From Pseudomonas sp. SCB32 (GTDB taxonomy: Bacteria; Pseudomonadota; Gammaproteobacteria; Pseudomonadales; Pseudomonadaceae), in the NCBI RefSeq assembly GCF_009189165.1, contig NZ_CP045118.1, positions 4,836,001 to 4,900,000 on the forward strand: a stretch of 64,000 bases of DNA, in the 5' to 3' direction. The translations under genes and the position numbers were made by a program. The notes under the pieces were generated by a model. The model saw nothing but the letters and a program-made list of their open reading frames with translations, ran no database searches and had not been told where the DNA came from. Positions within the stretch are counted from its first letter, which is position 1; each line of letters starts with the position of its first letter. Positions 58,603-64,000 of this stretch are shown piece after piece.

Positions 58603-59793
58603 ATGCAACCGACACTCTCGAAACCCTTGCAGTACACCTACATCGCCGTGTTCGGCGGGATGCTGCTGGGCCTGGCCGGCCTGTCGCTCAAGGCCTTCCC
58701 CAGCTTTTCCGTCGCCGAAGGCACCACCGTGCTCAACGGCAAGCTGGCCCACGCCTTCGAAGGTCACTACGACGATGAATTCCCCATCAAGCGTCTGGGC
58801 ACCAACCTCTGGGCCGCGCTGGACTATGCCGTCTTCGAAGAAGGCCGTCCGGGCGTCGTGCTCGGCAAGGACGGCTGGCTGTTCACCGATGAAGAGTTCA
58901 AGCCAGCCCCCAGCCAGCAGCAGCTGGACGACAACTGGGCGCTGGTGCGCGGCGTGCAGCAGGAGCTGGAACGCCGTGGCGTGAAGCTGGTGCTGGCAAT
59001 CATCCCGGCCAAGACCCGCCTCTATCCCGAGTACCTGGGCCGGGAACAACCGGCGGCGCTACACGCCTCGCTCTACCAGGACTTCCTGCAACGCGCCCGC
59101 CAGGCCGGCATGGCCGCCCCGGAACTGCTGGAGACCCTGGAAAAGGCCAAGGACAACGGCCAGGTGTTCCTGCGCACCGACACCCACTGGACACCGCTGG
59201 GCGCCGAAGCCGTGGCCCAGCGCCTGGGCGAAAGCATCCGTGCAGGCCAGGGGGCCGACCTGCCGACCCAGACCTTCATCACCGAAGCCGGCAAGAGCAC
59301 CCCGCACAAGGGCGACCTGCTCAGCTTCCTGCCGCTGGACCCGCTGTTCACCAACCTGCTGCCGTCCGAGGACCAACTGGAACAGCGCCAGACCCATCCG
59401 GCCGAGGACAGCGCATCGGCCTCCGGCGACGGCGGCAACGGCGACCTGTTCGGCGACAGCGCCCAACCGCAGGTCGCCCTGGTCGGCACCAGCTACAGCG
59501 CCAACCCGCGCTGGAACTTCGCCGGCGCCCTGAAGCAGGCGCTGTCGGCGGATGTCATCAACTACGCGAAGGAGGGCAAGGGCCCCCTGGAGCCGATGCT
59601 CGAACTCCTGCAGGACGAAGGCTTCAAGCAGAAGCCCCCGCAACTGCTGGTCTGGGAATTCCCCGAACGCTACCTGCCGATGCACAGCGACCTCAGCCAG
59701 TTCAACCCGGACTGGGTGGCCCAGCTACGTGCGGCGGGCAACAGAGACGAACGCCTGGCTGCCAACCAGGCAGGCAACCCAACGGCGCATTGA
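58603..59793 (+). CDS. algJ: Alginate O-acetyltransferase AlgJ
   Basis: A 396-residue SGNH-like protein anchored by an N-terminal helix (about 10-30). Catalytic Asp193/His195 in DTHW and Ser297 in GTSYS are intact. It is a paralogue of AlgX without the carbohydrate-binding module and transfers acetyl groups in the periplasm. Confidence 0.94.
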   Translation: MQPTLSKPLQYTYIAVFGGMLLGLAGLSLKAFPSFSVAEGTTVLNGKLAHAFEGHYDDEFPIKRLGTNLWAALDYAVFEEGRPGVVLGKDGWLFTDEEFKPAPSQQQLDDNWALVRGVQQELERRGVKLVLAIIPAKTRLYPEYLGREQPAALHASLYQDFLQRARQAGMAAPELLETLEKAKDNGQVFLRTDTHWTPLGAEAVAQRLGESIRAGQGADLPTQTFITEAGKSTPHKGDLLSFLPLDPLFTNLLPSEDQLEQRQTHPAEDSASASGDGGNGDLFGDSAQPQVALVGTSYSANPRWNFAGALKQALSADVINYAKEGKGPLEPMLELLQDEGFKQKPPQLLVWEFPERYLPMHSDLSQFNPDWVAQLRAAGNRDERLAANQAGNPTAH

Positions 59794-59851
59794 GTGCCGC
59801 TACAGGGCACCTCCCGTGCCCACAAGAGAGAGAAGACGGAGGTACAACCCC

Positions 59852-60502
59852 ATGAACCGACTGACCATTCGCACCCTGAAATCGTCCGCGCTGGCCCTCG
59901 CCCTGGGCGCTGCGTCCTTCGGCGCCTTCGCCGGCGGTGAAGGCGCGCTCTACGGGCCGCAGGCCCCCAAGGGCTCGGCCTTCGTGCGGGCCTACAACGC
60001 CGGCAGCTCCGAGCTGAACGTCGCGGTCGGCAACGCCAGTCTCAACGACGTCTCGCCGCTGGGCTCCAGCGACTTCAAGTTCCTCCCCGCGGGCAACTAC
60101 ACCGCCCAGGTCGGAACCCAGAGCCTGCCGGTAAAACTCGATCCGGACGCCTACTACACCCTCGTCAGCCAACCCGGCGGCCAGCCGCGCCTGGTGCCCG
60201 AGCCACCGTTCAAGAACAAGCAAAAAGCCCTGGTCCGCATGCAGAACTTGAGCGGCAAGGCCCTGACCCTGAAGACCGCCGACGGCAAGACCGACGTGGT
60301 CGCCAACGTCGCCCCGCAAAGCCGCGGCGACCGCGAGATCAACCCGGTGAAAGTGAACCTGGCGCTGTTCGACGGCGCGACGAAAGTCAGCGACCTCAAG
60401 CCCGTCACCCTCGCTCGCGGCGAAGTGGTCTGCCTCTACGTCACCGGTGAGGGAGGCAAGCTCAACCCAGTGTGGGTCAAGCGTCCGGTCAAGGCGGACT
60501 GA
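59852..60502 (+). CDS. algF: Alginate O-acetylation protein AlgF
   Basis: A 216-residue periplasmic protein with a signal peptide (cleavage near AFA-GGEG) and two beta-sandwich-like halves. Same length as P. aeruginosa AlgF. It is needed for acetylation and probably bridges AlgJ and AlgX; it has no catalytic motif. Confidence 0.93.
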   Translation: MNRLTIRTLKSSALALALGAASFGAFAGGEGALYGPQAPKGSAFVRAYNAGSSELNVAVGNASLNDVSPLGSSDFKFLPAGNYTAQVGTQSLPVKLDPDAYYTLVSQPGGQPRLVPEPPFKNKQKALVRMQNLSGKALTLKTADGKTDVVANVAPQSRGDREINPVKVNLALFDGATKVSDLKPVTLARGEVVCLYVTGEGGKLNPVWVKRPVKAD

Positions 60503-60513
60503 GGGCTGTTCAT

Positions 60514-60539
60514 TGGGTCCCCGCGAACGCGGGGACCCA
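60514..60539. repeat. Palindrome between algF and algA
   Basis: TGGGTCCCCGCG-AACG-type-centre-CGCGGGGACCCA, a single near-perfect palindrome, sits in the 187-bp junction. It is one half-unit of the family at 14861, 41175 and 52107. Confidence 0.75.
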
Positions 60540-60689
60540 GAAAAGAAGCACAACAAGACCGGCAACGCACCGGCGGAAGAAACCGTGCGCCGCAACGACG
60601 GCACGCACAGGAGAGGTCACCCGCAAGGACGCCGGGCCACATGGTGTGGCACGGCAAACAGTACGCATGAACGCTTTAGGAGAAACCAC

Positions 60690-62135
60690 ATGATTCCAGT
60701 AATTCTTTCCGGTGGCAGCGGCTCGCGACTCTGGCCTCTTTCCCGCAAACAGTATCCCAAGCAGTTCCTCGCCCTCACCGGCGAGCACACCCTGTTCCAG
60801 CAGACCCTGGAACGCCTGGTCTTCGAAGGCATGGAAGCGCCGGTGGTGGTCAGCAACCAGGAGCACCGCTTCATCGTCCAGGAACAGCTCGACGCGCTGC
60901 ACCTGAAGACCCAGGCGATCCTGCTCGAACCCTTCGGCCGCAACACCGCGCCGGCCGTGGCGATTGCCGCCATGAAGCTGATCGCCGAAGGCCGTGACGA
61001 GTTGCTGCTGATCCTTCCCGCCGACCACGTGATCGAAGACCAGCGCGCCTTCCAGCGTGCGCTGGCCCTGGCCACCAACGCCGCCGAAAAAGGCGAGATG
61101 GTGCTCTTCGGCGTCCCCGCCGACCGCCCGGAAACCGGCTACGGCTACATCAAGTCCGGCGACGAGCGCGGCCTGCCGGACGGCGTGATCCGCGTCGAGC
61201 GCTTCATCGAGAAGCCCGATGAAGCGCGCGCCAAACAGTTCGTCGAGGAAGGCGGTTACTACTGGAACAGCGGCATGTTCCTGTTCCGCGCCAGCCGCTT
61301 CCTGGAAGAGCTGAAGAAGCACGACACCGACATCTACGACACCTGCCTGCTGGCCCTGGAGCGCAGCCAGCGCGACGGCGAGGTGGTGAGCATTGACGCC
61401 GCCACCTTCGAGTGCTGCCCGGACAACTCCATCGACTACGCCGTGATGGAGAAGACCCGCCGCGCCTGCGTGGTACCACTGGCCGCCGGCTGGAACGACG
61501 TCGGCAGCTGGTCGTCGATCTGGGAAGTCCACGAGAAGGACGCCGACGGCAACGTCACCATGGGCGACGTGGTGGTCCACGACAGCCGCAACTGCCTGGT
61601 GCACGGCAACGGCAAGCTGGTCTCGGTGGTGGGCCTTGAAGACATCGTGGTGGTCGAGACCAAGGACGCCATGATGATCGCCCACAAGGACCGCGTGCAG
61701 GACGTGAAGAAAGTGGTCAATCAGCTCGACGCCGCCGGCCGCAGCGAAACCCAGAACCACTGCCAGGTCTACCGTCCGTGGGGTTCCTACGACTCGGTGG
61801 ACATGGGCGGCCGTTTCCAGGTCAAGCACATCACCGTGAAGCCCGGCGCACGCCTGTCGCTGCAGATGCACCACCACCGCGCCGAGCACTGGATCGTGGT
61901 CTCCGGCACGGCCGAGGTGACCTGTGACGACAAGGTCTTCCTGCTCACCGAGAACCAGTCCACCTACATCCCGATCGCCTCGGTCCACCGCCTGGCCAAC
62001 CCGGGCAAGATCCCGCTGGAGATCATCGAGGTGCAATCGGGCAGCTACCTGGGCGAAGACGACATCGAGCGCCTGGAAGACGTCTACGGGCGCACCAGCG
62101 ACAACGTGGAGCCGCTGCGCGCAGTAGCGCGCTGA
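60690..62135 (+). CDS. algA: Bifunctional phosphomannose isomerase / GDP-mannose pyrophosphorylase AlgA
   Basis: A 481-residue enzyme, same length as in P. aeruginosa. N-terminal nucleotidyltransferase with GGSGSRLWPLSR and FIEKP; C-terminal cupin phosphomannose isomerase domain with QMHHHRAEHW. It makes mannose-6-phosphate from fructose-6-phosphate and GDP-mannose from mannose-1-phosphate, supplying AlgD. SD TAGGAG precedes ATG 60690. Last gene of the operon. Confidence 0.97.
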   Translation: MIPVILSGGSGSRLWPLSRKQYPKQFLALTGEHTLFQQTLERLVFEGMEAPVVVSNQEHRFIVQEQLDALHLKTQAILLEPFGRNTAPAVAIAAMKLIAEGRDELLLILPADHVIEDQRAFQRALALATNAAEKGEMVLFGVPADRPETGYGYIKSGDERGLPDGVIRVERFIEKPDEARAKQFVEEGGYYWNSGMFLFRASRFLEELKKHDTDIYDTCLLALERSQRDGEVVSIDAATFECCPDNSIDYAVMEKTRRACVVPLAAGWNDVGSWSSIWEVHEKDADGNVTMGDVVVHDSRNCLVHGNGKLVSVVGLEDIVVVETKDAMMIAHKDRVQDVKKVVNQLDAAGRSETQNHCQVYRPWGSYDSVDMGGRFQVKHITVKPGARLSLQMHHHRAEHWIVVSGTAEVTCDDKVFLLTENQSTYIPIASVHRLANPGKIPLEIIEVQSGSYLGEDDIERLEDVYGRTSDNVEPLRAVAR

Positions 62136-62163
62136 GTCCGGCGCTTCCCTCATCGGCGCCAAC

Positions 62164-62195
62164 GCCCCCGCACCCAATGGTGCGGGGGCTTTTTT
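62164..62195 (+). terminator. Intrinsic terminator of the alginate operon
   Basis: Perfect 10-bp stem GCCCCCGCAC/GTGCGGGGGC (62164-62173, 62180-62189) with a 6-nt loop and TTTTTT. A classic strong terminator, 28 bp after algA. Confidence 0.92.
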
Positions 62196-62216
62196 ATGCG
62201 CGTGACATGAACAGCA

Positions 62217-62293
62217 GGATGGGTAGAGCGAAGCGAAACCCATGCCGCCGGCGCACGGGCTCGATGGGTTTCGCGTTGCTCTACCCATCCTAC
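62217..62293. repeat. GGATGGGTAGAGCGAAGCGAAACCCAT-type inverted repeat
   Basis: Arms AGGATGGGTAGAGCGAAGCG (62217 on) and its imperfect complement ending CTACCCATCCTACG (62292) flank a 20-bp centre. Related units occur at 18338-18372, 35170-35200 and 63500-63532. The right arm overlaps the end of the BRO-N gene. Confidence 0.7.
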
Positions 62294-62754
62294 GTTTGGG
62301 GTGTATCCAGCCGGGCCACCTTGGGCAATTCCTCGAACGGAACCCACAACCGGCCATGCCACTCCAGCACGCCCAAGTGCTGATCGCTCCAACTGAGCTG
62401 CCGCTCCCTGGGGCGCACCGCCGGGCGCTCTTCGCTGCGCAGCGCGGGCACCACCTGGCGGTTGAGCCAGTGACGGATGCAGCGGTTCTCCGGGAGGTAA
62501 TAGAAGATCAGCACGGCGTAGGCGCCGGACTCATTCACCAGCAGGGACTTTTCGTAGTGGCCGTTGCTGTCGGTGATCCAGCAGGTGCGCAGCTGATCTT
62601 CGTCGAGGCTGTTGTGCAGACGCTCATCGAGTGGGCGGCCGATCAGGCGACCCAGGTCGGTGGCACAGAACCAGGGTTCGTCATCGAGGAGGAAGGCGCG
62701 CAGTTGGCGGCGGTGACGGATAAAGGTCGTGGGGATGAGGATTTCGTCATCCAT
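62290..62754 (-). CDS. BRO-N domain protein
   Basis: A 154-residue protein with a BRO-family N-terminal (Bro-N) fold: FLLDDEPWFCATDLGRLIG, LVNESGAYAVLIF and ENRCIRHWLNRQVVPALR. Bro-N domains are common in phage antirepressor-type DNA-binding proteins, and single-domain forms stand alone in many Pseudomonas genomes. No phage genes surround it. The function is unknown; DNA binding is inferred from the fold. The C-terminal residues overlap a repeat arm. Confidence 0.8.
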   Translation of the reverse strand: MDDEILIPTTFIRHRRQLRAFLLDDEPWFCATDLGRLIGRPLDERLHNSLDEDQLRTCWITDSNGHYEKSLLVNESGAYAVLIFYYLPENRCIRHWLNRQVVPALRSEERPAVRPRERQLSWSDQHLGVLEWHGRLWVPFEELPKVARLDTPQT

Positions 62755-63264
62755 GGCGGACCGCCTTGGAGAGAAGGTCTGGCTTGAGGGCAGAAGCAGT
62801 ATTCCAAAGCATCGTAAGTCTCCAAGTAACTGTTCATTTTCGCCCCCTGTTCAAGAGGGGCGATCGGGTACCTGAACACCGTACTTGGAACGGCCCGCAG
62901 CTTTTCCCTTTCGGGTCTTGTATGACTGCGCGTTACCCGACCATAGCAAAGCTACGGACTAGCAAAGACCGCAAATACTTTCGGGAGCGGCAGGCCGCCA
63001 AGTTCAGTGTGTTCAGCACCGGATGCGAAGGTACTGAATCGACTTGGACGCTGTTAGCACTCCCAGAGCGGTTTGGAATGATACGAAAATGTCGCACGCA
63101 AGATACCGGTATCAGTTCATGGGAACGCGCGCTGCTTGCAGGCAAATGCCCAGGGTCGGGATGGCTAATACTGTAGGACCGAGGACATACCCCGCTCCTA
63201 CAGGTTGAACTCGGTGCGTCCGCCCCTTGTAGGAACGGACTCCGTCCGCGATGCTCTTGCTCTT
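62755..63264. other. Intergenic region without a convincing gene
   Basis: About 500 bp follow the BRO-N gene upstream side. There is one small hairpin (TCGCCCC 62840-62846 with GGGGCGA 62857-62863). A frame from ATG 62922 to 63176 could code for 84 residues, but there is no SD and no recognised domain, so I do not call it a gene. The base composition is less GC-rich than the neighbours. Confidence 0.4.
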
Positions 63265-64000
63265 CGTAGGGCGGATAACGCCTCCGGCGTTATCCGCCGT
63301 TTTGGTGCTCGGAGTTTCTGCGCCGCTTCGGCGTGCTCGGATGTTTCTTGTTTCGCCCCCTCGGGCGAGTCACTTTGCCAAACGACGGATGGCCGCCCCA
63401 CGCAAAGTAACCAAAGGTCTCGTCCCGACATCCGGGTCCGGCTTCGCCGGACTCCCCTCGCTCCGGAGGCTTTGGCTGCTCCATGCTGGATGGCGCTTCG
63501 TAGGATGGCGTAGAGCGAAGCGAAACCCATCACGGCGGATAACGCTGCGCGTTATTCGCCCTACAGGTGTTCATCCTGCAACGTGGGTGCACGGGTGAGC
63601 CTTCGCGGACAAGGTCCGCTCCTACGGAAGCAGAGCCAGCTCGGAGCGAGGCGCTCTTCTTTTGCCCTTGAAGATTTCCAGAGACATTTCCGCACACACC
63701 GGAGCGCCCCTTCAGGAGGCCGAGTGGAGTCAGAGTTTCAGGGGTTGAGCGGCATGGATGCCGCGAGAGCCGCGATGGGCCAGGGATGGCCCTTCGTCGG
63801 GGGGACGCCTAGTTCGTGCCCCTGAAACTCCGATGGAGCGAGGGAAACGGAGCGCAGCGAAGTAACAGCTGAAGGCTGGCCCGTAGGGTGAGCGAAGCGA
63901 ATCAGTCCCGCGAAGCGGGACCCGGATGCAGGGGCAAGACCTTTGGTTACTTTCTGTGGGGCGGCCATCCGCAGTTTGAGAAAGTGACTCGCCCGAGGGG
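63265..64000. repeat. Composite palindromic repeat (copy 2, inverted, runs off the window)
   Basis: A REP unit (63265-63300) is followed by GTTTCGCCCCCTCGGGCGAG...GTAACCAAAGGTC (about 63351-63421). Then come GGAGGCTTTGGCTGCTCCA, GGATGGCGTAGAGCGAAGCG, GCGGATAACGC and GTCCGCTCCTAC units, and the arm CCGGATGCAGGGGCAAGACC...GACTCGCCCGAGGGG at the edge. The order and sequence mirror 17885-18685 in reverse. No gene is credible here. Confidence 0.75.

Noticed and set aside
62922..63176. An 84-codon frame from ATG 62922
   Set aside because: No SD and no recognised family. It could be real, but nothing in the sequence supports it beyond being open.

Overview
This is a chromosomal window from a high-GC Pseudomonas. 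It carries a complete twelve-gene alginate operon, a narXL/narK1K2GHJI nitrate-respiration locus, the rhlB-dauBAR neighbourhood and phosphatidylcholine synthase. The gene content and order resemble the P. aeruginosa side of the genus. The dense families of REP-like palindromes fit relatives such as P. nitroreducens or P. citronellolis better than P. aeruginosa itself. The species is an inference; no rRNA or tRNA gene is present to anchor it.

Layout. 0-2.4 kb: an NTF2/SnoaL-like protein divergent from a GlxA/AraC-type regulator, then pcs. 2.6-7.1 kb (minus): the amino-acid ABC transporter aapJQMP, with a 268-bp hairpin-rich element (perfect 25-bp terminal inverted repeats) between aapM and aapP. 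7.6-14.7 kb (plus): a carboxylesterase, a cyclic-nucleotide-binding/GGDEF protein, a membrane dipeptidase, the RNA helicase rhlB and a chemoreceptor. 15.0-19.6 kb: dauBAR (arginine racemisation) and a solute-binding protein, separated by a large mosaic of palindromic repeats.

20.3-41.0 kb is an anaerobic-respiration block. moaA, a parvulin-type isomerase, narIJHG, narK2 and narK1 are all on the minus strand and diverge from narXL. An ANR-type box and a 7-2-7 NarL-type palindrome lie in the shared promoter region. A small DGC-domain gene with its own ANR-like box follows. Then come ubiT/ubiV/ubiU (oxygen-independent ubiquinone synthesis), moeA, moaB, moaE, moaD and moaC, all minus. The genes fit together: NarK imports nitrate, NarGHI reduces it with ubiquinol, UbiUVT keeps ubiquinone synthesis going without oxygen, and Moa/Moe proteins supply the molybdenum cofactor. 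A second NarL-like site, a terminator-like hairpin and an SD-masking hairpin lie just upstream of moaB.

41.2-44.0 kb: a PIN-PhoH protein (minus) and yaaA (plus). 44.0-62.2 kb: the alginate operon algD-8-44-K-E-G-X-L-I-J-F-A, preceded by about 1 kb of regulatory DNA with AlgR-like, AmrZ-like and AlgU (sigma-22)-like sites. The leader, about 425 nt, carries tandem GGA-containing repeats and twin UUCG hairpins. Five gene junctions of this operon hold palindromic repeats or strong hairpins. The operon ends at a strong intrinsic terminator. 62.2-64.0 kb: a BRO-N-domain orphan, then a second, inverted copy of the mosaic repeat seen at 18 kb.
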